Source of the DNA: Brevibacterium sp. 'Marine'
GTDB lineage: Bacteria; Actinomycetota; Actinomycetes; Actinomycetales; Brevibacteriaceae
Assembly: GCF_012844365.1 (NCBI RefSeq)
Contig: NZ_CP051626.1
Location: 3,286,001 to 3,350,000, forward strand
Reading direction: 5' to 3'
DNA: 64,000 nucleotides
The translations under genes and the position numbers were made by a program. The notes below the pieces were generated by a model that had not been told where the DNA came from, made no database searches, and was given only the letters and a program-made list of their open reading frames with translations. This document shows, piece by piece, positions 32,912 to 41,586 of the stretch (the stretch's first letter is position 1; each line of letters starts with the position of its first letter).

Positions 32912-33645
32912 TGGCCAAGCACGCCGCACCCAGGGTGCACATCCGGTGGTGGATCCCCGTCCTCGTCATCGCCGTGGCCGCTTCCCTCATCGCCCCCATC
33001 CTCGTCAACGACACCGGCGAGGACTCCGCGCCCACCGCCGGGTCGACCCCCGAACCGAACCCCGTCGTCACCGAGGTCGAGGACCCGGAGCAGGCCGACG
33101 TCGACAAGGACGCCGCGGCCAAGGACGATGACCCGCTGGCCGATGGACCGACCGATGCCCCGGTCACCCTCGTCGTGTTCTCCGACTATCAGTGCCCGTT
33201 CTGCGCCGCCTGGAGCAAGGACACTCTGCCGACGATGCTCGAGTACGTCGACGATGGGGATCTGCGCATCGAATGGCGCGAGGTCAATGTCTTCGGCTCC
33301 GCCTCGGTGCAGGCCGCGAAGGCCGCGTATGCGGCCGCCCTGCAGGACAGGCATTGGGAGTACCACGCCGAACTCTTCGCAGGCGGCGAACCCCGCTCTC
33401 CCGGTGAGCTCACCCCCGAAGCCCTCACCGAGGCGGCCGACACGGTCGGTCTCGACGTCGACCGGTTCACCGACGACATGAACGCGAAGTCCACCGCCGA
33501 GGCGGTCGAGGAGAACGCGGCCATGGGCACCGACCTCGGCGCGTTCTCCACCCCGACGTTCCTGCTCAACGGGCAGCCGTACGTCGGTGCGCAGCCGACG
33601 GACGTCTTCGTCGACGCCATCGAAGAAGCGAAGGGATCGAACTGA
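32911..33645 (+). CDS. Membrane-anchored DsbA-like thioredoxin-fold protein (second)
   Basis: 244 residues, paralogue of the preceding gene product. Membrane helix at 13-33, charged linker, then SDYQCPFCAAWSKD (Cys95, Cys98) and cis-Pro AFSTPTFLLNGQPYVGAQPT. Its stop overlaps the ccdA start by 1 nt, so CcdA probably supplies electrons to it or to its paralogue. Confidence 0.88.
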   Translation: MAKHAAPRVHIRWWIPVLVIAVAASLIAPILVNDTGEDSAPTAGSTPEPNPVVTEVEDPEQADVDKDAAAKDDDPLADGPTDAPVTLVVFSDYQCPFCAAWSKDTLPTMLEYVDDGDLRIEWREVNVFGSASVQAAKAAYAAALQDRHWEYHAELFAGGEPRSPGELTPEALTEAADTVGLDVDRFTDDMNAKSTAEAVEENAAMGTDLGAFSTPTFLLNGQPYVGAQPTDVFVDAIEEAKGSN

Positions 33646-34496
33646 TGGACATCACCCTGCTCAGCGCCTTCCTCGGCGGAGTGCTCGCCCTCCTCAGCCC
33701 ATGTGCGGCCCTGCTGCTGCCCGCGTTCTTCGGCTCCACCGTCGGCACCGGATCGAAGCTGATCGGCCATGGGCTCGTCTTCTATCTGGGCATGCTGCTC
33801 GTGCTCATCCCGCTGGGCATGGGCGCGGGCACGCTCGGGTCGCTGTTTGCCGACCATCGCGGCCTCATCGTCGGCATCGCCTCGATCGTGCTCATCATTC
33901 TGGGAATCGTTCAGTTCTTCGGTTTCGGTTTCGATCCGGCGAAGTATCTTCCCGGCGCCGAGGCGGCCCGCACCAGATCATCGACCGCGACGGGATGGAC
34001 GAAGACGTTCCTGCTGGGAGCCACGAGCGGGATCGCCGGAGTCTGCGCGGGGCCCATCCTCGGCGCCGTGCTCACCTTGGCCGCGGCGAAGGGGCATATC
34101 GTGCTCGGCGGGCTCATGCTCGCCATCTACGGCGCGGGCATGGTGGTGCCGCTGTTCATCATCGCCGCGCTCTGGTCCCGGCTGGGTGCCCGCGGGCGGA
34201 AGGTGCTGCGCGGCGGTTCGATCACGGTCTTCGGACGTCGGCTGCCGGTCGTGTCGATGGTGACCGGTCTGCTGCTCATCGTCATCGGAATGGTCTTCTG
34301 GATCACGAACGGCCTGGTCTCGGCCCCGTCGGTGGTGTCGACGAGTTCGCTGGCGCAGATGCAGGAGTGGGTCGGTTCGTGGTCGTCGACGACCGTGGAC
34401 ATCATCGTCATCTGCGTGCTCGCCGCGGCCGCGCTGGTGTGGTGGTTCCTCCACGAACGCCGCCGGATGCGCAAGGCCGCCGAGGTGAGACACTGA
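33645..34496 (+). CDS. ccdA: CcdA-type thiol-disulfide transmembrane protein
   Basis: 283 residues with about six to seven membrane helices: LSAFLGGVLALLSPCAALLL, a second Cys-Pro-like pair in GIAGVCAGPILGAVLTLAA, and terminal helices ending in WWFLHERRRMRK. The two Cys in SPCAA and GVCAG match the paired redox cysteines of CcdA/DsbD-beta that carry electrons from cytosolic thioredoxin outward (established). Operon with two DsbA-like proteins; no cytochrome c genes nearby. Confidence 0.87.
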   Translation: MDITLLSAFLGGVLALLSPCAALLLPAFFGSTVGTGSKLIGHGLVFYLGMLLVLIPLGMGAGTLGSLFADHRGLIVGIASIVLIILGIVQFFGFGFDPAKYLPGAEAARTRSSTATGWTKTFLLGATSGIAGVCAGPILGAVLTLAAAKGHIVLGGLMLAIYGAGMVVPLFIIAALWSRLGARGRKVLRGGSITVFGRRLPVVSMVTGLLLIVIGMVFWITNGLVSAPSVVSTSSLAQMQEWVGSWSSTTVDIIVICVLAAAALVWWFLHERRRMRKAAEVRH

Positions 34497-35674
34497 TGCG
34501 CACTCGCACACTGGCGGGCCTGGCACCCGTAGCGGCGGCGCTCGCACTGGTGCTCACCGGGTGTTCCTTCGGCACTGCACCGGAGGACTTCGACCGTTCG
34601 CCGGAGACGGTCGGCACCGATCTCAAAGCGGCCGATACCTCGGATCTGCAGCTGCCGCTCATCGTCGAACCGCTCGAGCTCGTCGAACCCGGTTGGGATC
34701 TGCCCGTCCAGTCAGCCGGCCCTGTCTTCCTGTCTGCCGGTTCCGGCGAGGAGTCACTGACGTATTCGGCGGTGAATACGAAGGGCAGACAACTGTGGCG
34801 GGCCGAGCGCCCGAGCGGCTGCACCGGCTTCACCGTCACCGCCGACGGGGACACTCCCCTGGCGGTGCTCACGGATTCCGAGTCGAGCACGGACTGCGAT
34901 GAGGACGTCACCGCCAGCGCCTATGACTTGGAGACCGGCAATAAAGCGTGGGGTCAGGTCGACGTACCCGGACCCTTGCGAGGACCCGGCACGGTCTTCG
35001 CCGCCGAGGATGCACCCGCGAACGAAGCGGTCGTCCTCGACCCGGCCACCGGGGAACCGGCCGAGGATGCGGACGGCGGGGGTTCGGGTGGGGTGCGCCA
35101 CCTCGGCGAGTATCAGGGTCTGATTCTCGACATCACCGACGGCAAGCTCGTGGCCGGCGAGGACGGGGCGACCGTGTGGGAGCATTCGCTGGCCGACAAC
35201 GATTGGGATGCCGAGAAGCTCACGGCAGCTGCGGGCGCGGCGACCGGGGAAGGCTTCATCCGCCTCGATGCCGGTGACGGTGTCGGACCGGTGTTCGATC
35301 GGGACACCGGCGATCTGCTCGATGACGATGCGCGCGGGGTCGCCGGTGATGCGAACACGCAGGCTGTGGTCACGCTCGGGAAGTCGGGGATCACCGTCAT
35401 CGATGAGACGGGCAAGAACGAGCTGCCGGTGTCGGTGCCTCAGTCGGTGCTCCTCGAGGCGGCGGCCGGTGGGCTGCTGTATCTGCGTGAGGGCGGGAAG
35501 CTGCGGGTGCACAATGCGACCACGGGGTCGTTGGCACGCGGTTACCGGGCCGATGGGTCGGGCGTCGTCGCGATCCCCGATGTCATCACCACTGCGGGCG
35601 TGGGCACCCTGCGGGCCGGCGACCGGACTCTGCTGGCCACCGATCGGGTGGTCGAGGAGTCGGGCGAGGGGTAG
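34496..35674 (+). CDS. Lipoprotein with PQQ/propeller-like repeats
   Basis: 392 residues. Signal peptide with lipobox LVLTGC (Cys23). The mature part has repeated units of the type GRQLWRAE, ETGNKAWGQV, DGATVWEHS, NATTGSLARGY, suggestive of a beta-propeller. ATG overlaps the ccdA stop by one nucleotide, so it belongs to the thiol-redox operon; only three Cys occur after the lipobox, one pair of which could be a substrate disulfide. Function unknown. Confidence 0.72.
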   Translation: MRTRTLAGLAPVAAALALVLTGCSFGTAPEDFDRSPETVGTDLKAADTSDLQLPLIVEPLELVEPGWDLPVQSAGPVFLSAGSGEESLTYSAVNTKGRQLWRAERPSGCTGFTVTADGDTPLAVLTDSESSTDCDEDVTASAYDLETGNKAWGQVDVPGPLRGPGTVFAAEDAPANEAVVLDPATGEPAEDADGGGSGGVRHLGEYQGLILDITDGKLVAGEDGATVWEHSLADNDWDAEKLTAAAGAATGEGFIRLDAGDGVGPVFDRDTGDLLDDDARGVAGDANTQAVVTLGKSGITVIDETGKNELPVSVPQSVLLEAAAGGLLYLREGGKLRVHNATTGSLARGYRADGSGVVAIPDVITTAGVGTLRAGDRTLLATDRVVEESGEG

Positions 35675-35752
35675 TTGCCGCTGGCAGTGGCCGGGGCCGC
35701 GCTGTCACCGGTGCTTGTCGTCAGCGGCTGTCAGCAGCGGCAGCGATTTAAG

Positions 35753-37042
35753 TCAGCGCCGTGAGCTCACACGAATGAGGACGAGCGCGAGGATCACGCA
35801 CAGCACATAAGTGATGCCGACGGTGATCCAGCCGAGGACAAAGCCGCCGGGTGAGCCGACGATGATGCCCATGAGCAGCGGGCCCAAGGCGAAGCCGAAG
35901 AACATTCCGGCCGTGACCATGCCGCTGGCCGAGACCATCGAGGATGCCGGGATCGCCCGCATGAGTGCGGCCATGAGCACCACCGAGACGCCGAGCGCGG
36001 AGATGCCGTGGAAGGCCACCGCCACCCAGACGAGCAGAGCCCACCCGGCCGCGTCGGCGATGAGGAACAGCACCGCTCCGGCCAGGGCGATGAGGGCCAG
36101 GACCAGCAGCAGGCGGGGGCCCGAAGCGCCCTTGGCCATGCGCCTTGCCCAAGTGACTCGGGCGATGACGCCGATGACGCCGGCCAGTGCGGCAGTGGCG
36201 CCGCCGAGGACGAGGGAGAAGCCCATCTCGCGCACAGCGAAAAGCGGTATGTACACGTTCGTCGCCTGCACACCGATGCCGTTGATGAGCCCGAACAGCG
36301 ACAGGGCCCACACCATGCCGGGGTGCTTGGCCGGACGGGCGGGTCCCGGTTCGGGGTCACGGCGGGCCGCCTCGGCGGGGGTGTCGTTCGGGGCGGTTGG
36401 GGTGGGGTCGGCCGCCTCGGCGGGAGTATCGGTCGAGGGTTTCGGAGCGGTCAGCAGCGGGGTGGTGCGCAGGGAATACCAGGTCATCGCGAGCAGGATG
36501 AGCGGGATGATCGCAACGGTGAGTGCGGCGCCGCGCCACCCGATGCCGAGCGCGAGGACGGGGAAGGCGAGGCTGGCGACGAGCTGGCTGACCTGGACTC
36601 CGGACTGTTTGATGCCGACCCAGCCGATGCGTTTGGTGTCGGGGACGCGTTCGAGGAGGATCCGGTTGGTCACGCCGTTGGGAAAGGATTGGGCGATGCC
36701 GGACAGGGCGGCCGCCACCAGCAGCAGCCAGAATCCGTCGGGCACGGCCACGAGCAGAAGGGCGAGCGCGGCGAGGACGAAGATGAACGCCATGAGCGAG
36801 AGGTCGGAATGCCGGTCGGCGAGGCGGCCCAGGGTGGCGTTGCCGATCGCGGCGGCGCCGAAGCAGGTGGTGGCAAGCAGACCGAAGTGGGCTTCGGAGA
36901 TGCCGAGCTCGGCGATGATCGAATCGCTCGTGGCGCTGAGGCCGTAGAGCATGATGGGCCCTGCGGCGACGGCGCCGAGGAGGACGGTGAGCAGACCGAT
37001 GCCAGAGGTCTTCTGATCCGGGTTCCGGCCGTGGTCGGCCAT
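35753..37042 (-). CDS. MFS transporter
   Basis: 429 residues with 12 predicted helices. Residues from GAAAIGNATLGRLADRHSD show the MFS loop 2-3 signature (GRLADR), and a Pro/Thr/Ala-rich loop of about 45 residues separates the halves. Second-half motif WARRMAKGASGPRLLLVL. No family-specific substrate marks; export of a small molecule is likely. Convergent with the lipoprotein gene. Confidence 0.82.
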   Translation of the reverse strand: MADHGRNPDQKTSGIGLLTVLLGAVAAGPIMLYGLSATSDSIIAELGISEAHFGLLATTCFGAAAIGNATLGRLADRHSDLSLMAFIFVLAALALLLVAVPDGFWLLLVAAALSGIAQSFPNGVTNRILLERVPDTKRIGWVGIKQSGVQVSQLVASLAFPVLALGIGWRGAALTVAIIPLILLAMTWYSLRTTPLLTAPKPSTDTPAEAADPTPTAPNDTPAEAARRDPEPGPARPAKHPGMVWALSLFGLINGIGVQATNVYIPLFAVREMGFSLVLGGATAALAGVIGVIARVTWARRMAKGASGPRLLLVLALIALAGAVLFLIADAAGWALLVWVAVAFHGISALGVSVVLMAALMRAIPASSMVSASGMVTAGMFFGFALGPLLMGIIVGSPGGFVLGWITVGITYVLCVILALVLIRVSSRR

Positions 37043-37179
37043 TGCTCATCTCCTGTCGCCGGCATGCGTCAACTCAGCATGCTAGCCGGAGGCGGACGGC
37101 GGGTGTCGGGGTGTCTCAGGTGCGGTGATGCAACCGCGGTGGCACAGCGCTACGGGGGCCGAACGGGTGCGGGTCTGAC

Positions 37180-37413
37180 TCAGCCTTTCGACCGGCGCAC
37201 CGAGGACCGGTAGGCCAAGGCGATGTCGATGGCGAGGATGCCGGCACCTCCGACGAGGACGGCGAGCGCCACCGCCACCGGGTGCGGTTCGTTCCAGGCC
37301 AGCAGTCCACACAGCACGGAGGCGAAGATGATGATGAGCGCCCCGTTCCGGAGGCGCCTGACCAGGTTGGCCTTCTCATCCGAGTTCTCAACGGCCTGCA
37401 GCGTGTAGGTCAT
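37180..37413 (-). CDS. Small two-helix membrane protein
   Basis: 77 residues: charged N-terminus (NSDEKANLVRRLRNG), helix LIIIFASVLCGLLAW, short NEPHP loop, helix VAVALAVLVGGAGILAIDIAL, basic end. The start at 37413 has GATGGAG 5-10 nt upstream; a longer frame to 37584 has no ribosome site. Function unknown. Confidence 0.65.
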   Translation of the reverse strand: MTYTLQAVENSDEKANLVRRLRNGALIIIFASVLCGLLAWNEPHPVAVALAVLVGGAGILAIDIALAYRSSVRRSKG

Positions 37414-37689
37414 CGTCACTCCATCTTGTCGTCGGCATCGCCGCGAGCTGCGGTCGGAATGCGTCTGTATCTGTCGGTCGCGCCCGTTCCGTCGGCACGG
37501 AAAAAGCACCGAGAGTAAGAGTAGCCTCGAGTTCGCGCTCCGATCGCCACATGAAGAAATTGTTGAATGTTGCAGATATTTCACAATGGCCGCCCTGCCC
37601 CGGTCGGCGTGGCCGGATGGCTGCCCACCGCCGGAGAGACGACGGACGATCGTTATGGCCGTGTTATCGAATTGCCGAGGGTTCGGGGT

Positions 37690-38349
37690 TCAGCGCCGGG
37701 AGACGTCGGGGTGCGGGACGATCCGGTAGACCCAGAGGCAGCTGACGAGCAGCCAGGCGAAACCGGCGACGACCGCCGCCCACAGCAGTCCCACGCCGAC
37801 CGGAGAGGCAGACAGGGCGGCCCCGGCAAGGAACGCGACGATGACGATGATGCCGACAATGCGGGAGGCCAGCGCCCGCCCGCGTTCACCGCGACGGGCG
37901 AAGGTCCCGGCCAGGATGAGGGCGGCCACGGTCAGGCCGATGAACTGGGCGGCGCCCATGACCAGGTGCAGGATTCCACTCGCGGTGGCGGTCGCCTCGG
38001 CGCCTGGAGGGAAATCGGCAATGGGATCGGGGCGGAATACCGCGGCGAGCACGAGCGCGGCGCCGGCGACGATGACGGCGATGCCGGTGCCGCGTGACCG
38101 ATCGGTGGGCGCACGCAGCAGTCCCCACCCGGCGACGATGACCATGATGCCGGTGAGGGCGAAGTTGAGGATCTGGAGCCAGCCGCCCTCGCCGAGGCTG
38201 AGCAGACTGAGCGAATGGCGGGTCAGGTCGAATCCGTCCCTGGTCAGGGCGAAGATGAGTCCGAATACGAGGTAGAAGGGACCGGCGACGACACCCCACC
38301 CGAGCATCGATCGGGTGACTGCGGCCGGGACGTCGAGACCATCTGACAT
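37690..38349 (-). CDS. DUF998 membrane protein
   Basis: 219 residues, six hydrophobic segments with family marks FDLTRHSLSLLSLGEGGWLQ and NFALTGIMVIVAGWGL, then LAAVFRPDPIADFPPG. DUF998 proteins are of unknown function and often sit beside a MarR- or TetR-type repressor. The divergent MarR gene 122 nt away makes it a probable target. TATCGT plus 6 nt precedes the ATG, suggesting a leaderless mRNA. Confidence 0.83.
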   Translation of the reverse strand: MSDGLDVPAAVTRSMLGWGVVAGPFYLVFGLIFALTRDGFDLTRHSLSLLSLGEGGWLQILNFALTGIMVIVAGWGLLRAPTDRSRGTGIAVIVAGAALVLAAVFRPDPIADFPPGAEATATASGILHLVMGAAQFIGLTVAALILAGTFARRGERGRALASRIVGIIVIVAFLAGAALSASPVGVGLLWAAVVAGFAWLLVSCLWVYRIVPHPDVSRR

Positions 38350-38355
38350 ACTATT

Positions 38356-38361
38356 ACGATA
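38356..38361 (-). promoter_or_regulatory. -10 of the DUF998 gene
   Basis: Reverse-strand TATCGT followed by AATAGT and ATG (6 nt gap). The surrounding AT-rich segment (ATAACCGAAATAT) is a reasonable place for the neighbouring MarR protein to bind, although its symmetry is imperfect. Confidence 0.4.
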
Positions 38362-38471
38362 ACCGAAATATCTTGAAACCGAAAGAGGGTGCCGTGCGCA
38401 GGTCTGGACTGGATGTGGGTCTGGCGATGGCGGCGCACGACTTCCCTGCCGAAGACTGAGAGGATGTGGAC

Positions 38472-38966
38472 ATGAGCGATCCCGTTCCCGAGATCCCCGA
38501 GATCAATTCGGGCGAGACCCCGATGTGGCGCGTCCTCGACTGCTATCGGGAGCTCGAACTCCAGCTGGCGATCTTCGGCCAGCACCTCAGCGCGCGGCTG
38601 GGAATGCGTCCGATCGATCTGCAGTGCTTCAACCTCGTCCACCGACACGAGGCTGTGACAACCGGTGAGCTCGCGCGGATGCTCGCGCTGCCGCCCGCGA
38701 CGACGACGGGCATCATCGATCGGCTCGTGCAGCAGGGCTGGGTGGCCCGCGAACGCTCGGAGACCGACCGGCGCACCGTCGTCATCCGCGTCGACCCGAC
38801 CCGCCTGCCCGAATTGTTCGCACAGCTGGCACCTTTGGGAGAGGAGCTCGGCAACGGGCTGTCCGGGCTCGATGACGCGACACTGGAGGCGATTGCCGGG
38901 TTCCTCGATCACGCCGCCGAGGCGACCCGCCGGGCGGTCGGAAACGACCGGCGGGGAGACGGCTGA
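38472..38966 (+). CDS. MarR-family transcriptional regulator
   Basis: 164 residues. Winged helix-turn-helix: VTTGELARMLALPPATTTG (recognition helix region), IIDRLVQQGWVARERSETDR (wing RSETDRRT). ATG 38472 is chosen, AGGA being 7 nt upstream. Divergent from the DUF998 gene. Its 3' end is embedded in a 23-bp tandem repeat. Confidence 0.87.
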   Translation: MSDPVPEIPEINSGETPMWRVLDCYRELELQLAIFGQHLSARLGMRPIDLQCFNLVHRHEAVTTGELARMLALPPATTTGIIDRLVQQGWVARERSETDRRTVVIRVDPTRLPELFAQLAPLGEELGNGLSGLDDATLEAIAGFLDHAAEATRRAVGNDRRGDG

Positions 38967-38990
38967 GCGACCGGCGGGGATACGGCTGAG
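38945..38990 (+). repeat. Two tandem 23-bp units over the MarR stop codon
   Basis: CGACCGGCGGGGAGACGGC-TGAG is followed by the same 23 bp with one change (AGAC to ATAC) and the first six bases of a third unit. The first unit contains the stop codon, so the second copy repeats coding and stop sequence downstream. Looks like a recent slippage duplication. Confidence 0.85.
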
Positions 38991-38998
38991 CGACCGCT

Positions 38999-39691
38999 TC
39001 AGCCGGCGAAGCTTCCGCGATCGTCGGACAGCCCGGACTTCAGCCCTTGCGCCGCGTCGTCAGCCAGGATCTCATTCACCCCTCCTTCGAACTGGTCAAG
39101 AACGGTGGCAACGAGTTCCTCGGGGCGATTCTTGGGTACGTCGATCCCTGCCATCAAGTCGGTGTCAGTGCTTCCGAGCAGTACCGAGCTGACCTGGATG
39201 CCCGCCCCCGCCAGCTCCTCCCGCAGCCCGTTCGACATCGCCCAATTCGCGGCCTTCGACGCTCCATAGGAGTTCGAGTGCTCGTACCCCAGCCACGCCA
39301 TGACGGAGGAGACATTGAGAAAGGCACCTCGGCCGCGGTTTCGCATGGCCGGAGCGAAGGCTCTGATCATCCGCAGGGCACCGAAATAGTTGACCTCGAT
39401 CTCTCGCCTGATGTCGTTCAGGTCTCCGTCGACGAGGCGGGCGAAGGATGAGAATCCTGCGTTGTTGATGACGATGTCTGCGTGGCCGACCGCGCGAGCC
39501 GCGTCGTCGACGTGTTGCTGGTCGGTGACGTCGAGACGAATAGCGTCGACCCCGGGCAGATCGACGAGCTCTGGATTACGCGCTGCGGCATAGACTCTTT
39601 CCGCACCGCGCTCGAGCAGTTGCGCGGCGAACTGCTTCCCCAGCCCGCGGTTCGCGCCGGTGACAATGACGACGCTGTGCTTGATCTTCAT
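38999..39691 (-). CDS. Short-chain dehydrogenase
   Basis: 230 residues, classical SDR: VVIVTGANRGLGKQFAAQL, DIVINNAGFSSFARL, catalytic NVSSVMA and SYGASKAANWA (Ser, Tyr-x3-Lys). AAAGGA precedes the ATG. Divergent from a MerR gene across a palindromic interval, so likely regulated by it. Substrate unknown. Confidence 0.87.
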   Translation of the reverse strand: MKIKHSVVIVTGANRGLGKQFAAQLLERGAERVYAAARNPELVDLPGVDAIRLDVTDQQHVDDAARAVGHADIVINNAGFSSFARLVDGDLNDIRREIEVNYFGALRMIRAFAPAMRNRGRGAFLNVSSVMAWLGYEHSNSYGASKAANWAMSNGLREELAGAGIQVSSVLLGSTDTDLMAGIDVPKNRPEELVATVLDQFEGGVNEILADDAAQGLKSGLSDDRGSFAG

Positions 39692-39750
39692 GGCAGTGTT
39701 TCCTTTCGCATCTCCCGCCGATTCAGGCGGGTACTTCGATGCAAAAATCT

Positions 39751-39768
39751 GACGTTGACGTCAACTTC
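39751..39768. promoter_or_regulatory. Palindromic operator between SDR and MerR genes
   Basis: GACGTTGAC-GTCAACTTC: the inner 12 bp GTTGACGTCAAC are perfectly symmetrical, with one mismatch in the outer 3 bp. MerR-type activators bind such dyads between or over promoter elements (established). It lies 16 nt before the MerR ATG. Confidence 0.5.
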
Positions 39769-39783
39769 AAGGTAAAGAGACAC

Positions 39784-40143
39784 ATGTCACAGAATCCGCA
39801 GTCGTCGGCGCTCTTGTCGATCGGAGAGACCGCACGTCGCGCTGGCAGCAGTCCGCGCGCCCTCCGCTACTACGAGGAGCAGGGCCTTCTGGCGCCGAAG
39901 CGCACCGCAGGAGGTCAACGTCGCTATCCGACCGACGCTGTCGAGCGAGTCGTGCTCTACCGCAGGCTCATCGACGCGGGCCTCGGCACCGCGGTGATCC
40001 GAGAGCTACTGCCGTGCATGAATGGTTCAGCGGCCGCTGACACCGTGGCGACGCTGCAGCGCGAACACAAGAAGCTGCTGGCACAAGCTAGGGAGCTCGA
40101 AGCGACTGCGGGCAGGCTGGAAAGCATCCTCGCTGCGCTCTGA
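39784..40143 (+). CDS. MerR-family transcriptional regulator
   Basis: 119 residues. N-terminal winged helix LLSIGETARRAGSSPRALRY-type start, EEQGLLAPKRTAGGQRRY, then the dimer helix EHKKLLAQARELEATAGRLE. ATG 39784 gives a normal MerR N-terminus; an upstream in-frame ATG at 39739 would run through the operator. No metal-binding Cys pattern, so a small organic ligand is more likely. Confidence 0.85.
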   Translation: MSQNPQSSALLSIGETARRAGSSPRALRYYEEQGLLAPKRTAGGQRRYPTDAVERVVLYRRLIDAGLGTAVIRELLPCMNGSAAADTVATLQREHKKLLAQARELEATAGRLESILAAL

Positions 40144-40189
40144 GTTCTCGTCAGCCGATCGTGACCGCTCGGGTCTCGGACGGCACCCG

Positions 40190-41356
40190 TCAGGCTGTCG
40201 CAGTGCTCGTCACAGCGTTGAGCGCCGCATCGACATCGGCCTCGTCGTTGAAGAGGTGGAATCCGAAGCGCATGTTCCCTCCGGCCTGCGAGTACCGCAC
40301 TCCGGCTTCGTCGAGTCGGTCGAGGGCACCGGGCCAGGACCGGTCAGCGATGTCCAGGCCGATCGAGACGATCGCCGAATTCGACTCCGCTAGGCCGAGC
40401 CCGGTTCTGAAACGGTTGGCCAAAGCGAGGTCGTGAGTGTGGATCTGGTCGACTCCGACGTCGAGCAGCAGTTCGAGCGCGGGCGCCGTGCCGACCCACG
40501 AGTGCCAAGCCGGTGAGATGTCGAACGCGCGGGCACCGTCGGCCAGATGCATCGGCATCCCGTAGCTGGCCGCTCCCCCGGCTGCGAACCAGCCCGCTGC
40601 CAGAGGCTTGAGTCGGTCGAAGAACGCTGCGCGCCGTGGTTGGTCATCGTGCGCGGCTCCCAACAGCGACGGCATTGTGAGGAACGCCGTCCCGCGTGGG
40701 GCGCACAGCCATTTGTAGGCGGCGACAGCGAGGAAGTCGACGTCGGCGGCGTCCAGCGGCAGCCATCCAGCCGCCTGTGTCCCGTCGAGGACAGTCAGGG
40801 CCCCGACCTCGCGGGCGCGCTGAGTGATCGCCGGGATATCGGCGACCTCGCCGGTTGCCGACTGAGCGGCGGAGACGGACACGAGCGTCGTGGACTCGTC
40901 GACCGCCTCGGCGAGGGTGTCAAGCGGCGCGGTGCGCACCCGCACGCCGCGGTCGGCGTGGACGGCGAATGGGTAGACCCCGGAGGTGAATTCGATGTCG
41001 GGGATGAGGACCTCCGCACCGTCGGGAAGTGCCGTGGCGATTGGGGCGAGCAGCTGGGACACGGCCGCCCCGGTGGCCACCTGATCTGCGGGAACACCGA
41101 CGAGGCGGCCGAAGAGTTCGCGACTGGTGTCGACCGATTCCGCCCACCGCGGCCAAGGCACGCTGCCGACCCGCCATTGGTCGAGGGATCGCTGCATCGC
41201 CTCCCACCCGCGCCGAGGCGGCGGACCGTATGAGCAGGAGTCGAGGAAGGCCGTCTGCACGTCCCATTCGGTGCGCGCCTGCGCGATGGTCAAGGGGTGG
41301 GCGGAAGGGGTCGCAGTTTCGCAGTCGGCCCGGGCGGAATCGGCATTGATGTCCAT
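40190..41356 (-). CDS. Class V aminotransferase-fold PLP enzyme
   Basis: 388 residues. PLP-fold markers: ATGAAVSQLLAPIATAL, TVLDGTQAAGWLPLDAADVD, and Schiff-base Lys in VAAYKWLCAPRGTAFL. This branch includes cysteine desulfurase-like and isopenicillin-N-epimerase-like proteins; no specific substrate is evident. The start at 41356 lies 7 nt from TAGATT, indicating a leaderless transcript, and is preferred to a longer frame. Confidence 0.8.
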   Translation of the reverse strand: MDINADSARADCETATPSAHPLTIAQARTEWDVQTAFLDSCSYGPPPRRGWEAMQRSLDQWRVGSVPWPRWAESVDTSRELFGRLVGVPADQVATGAAVSQLLAPIATALPDGAEVLIPDIEFTSGVYPFAVHADRGVRVRTAPLDTLAEAVDESTTLVSVSAAQSATGEVADIPAITQRAREVGALTVLDGTQAAGWLPLDAADVDFLAVAAYKWLCAPRGTAFLTMPSLLGAAHDDQPRRAAFFDRLKPLAAGWFAAGGAASYGMPMHLADGARAFDISPAWHSWVGTAPALELLLDVGVDQIHTHDLALANRFRTGLGLAESNSAIVSIGLDIADRSWPGALDRLDEAGVRYSQAGGNMRFGFHLFNDEADVDAALNAVTSTATA

Positions 41357-41363
41357 GCCAGCG

Positions 41364-41369
41364 AATCTA
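41364..41369 (-). promoter_or_regulatory. Leaderless -10 for the class V aminotransferase gene
   Basis: Reverse-strand TAGATT, 7 nt before ATG at 41356. An adjacent copy of the GCCTCGGCG word lies at 41389-41397, in the non-coding interval. Confidence 0.5.
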
Positions 41370-41536
41370 GCACTGGAACGACAGGGGCGCCTCGGCGAGT
41401 AGACCGAGAGATCGATATCCCCCACGCCTCTCGACGATGCGCACTTGGTGGATCGTTATGAACGGCCGCAGTCGTTGGCAATTTCTCCCACCGCTTTACA
41501 CTTTGAAACCTTCGTGCAATACTCATCGACATAGCT

Positions 41537-41570
41537 CCTCGCCGTCCTCCGGGACTGGCGAGGCTTTTTT
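41537..41570 (+). terminator. Intrinsic terminator just upstream of the NYN gene
   Basis: CCTCGCC stem, 13-nt loop, GGCGAGG, then C and six T. It is the clearest canonical terminator in the window. It ends 16 nt before the start of the next rightward gene, so either it shields that gene from upstream transcription or it works as an attenuator. Confidence 0.8.
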
Positions 41571-41586
41571 ACATCCAGGAGCCGCA

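Noticed and set aside
40190..41356. Ergothioneine lyase EgtE
   Set aside because: Same fold class, but no other ergothioneine genes nearby and no specific motif; left as a general class V PLP enzyme.
41437..41586. N-terminal extension of the NYN protein through the terminator
   Set aside because: The frame is open, but the translated segment has no NYN first strand, and a good ribosome site precedes 41587.
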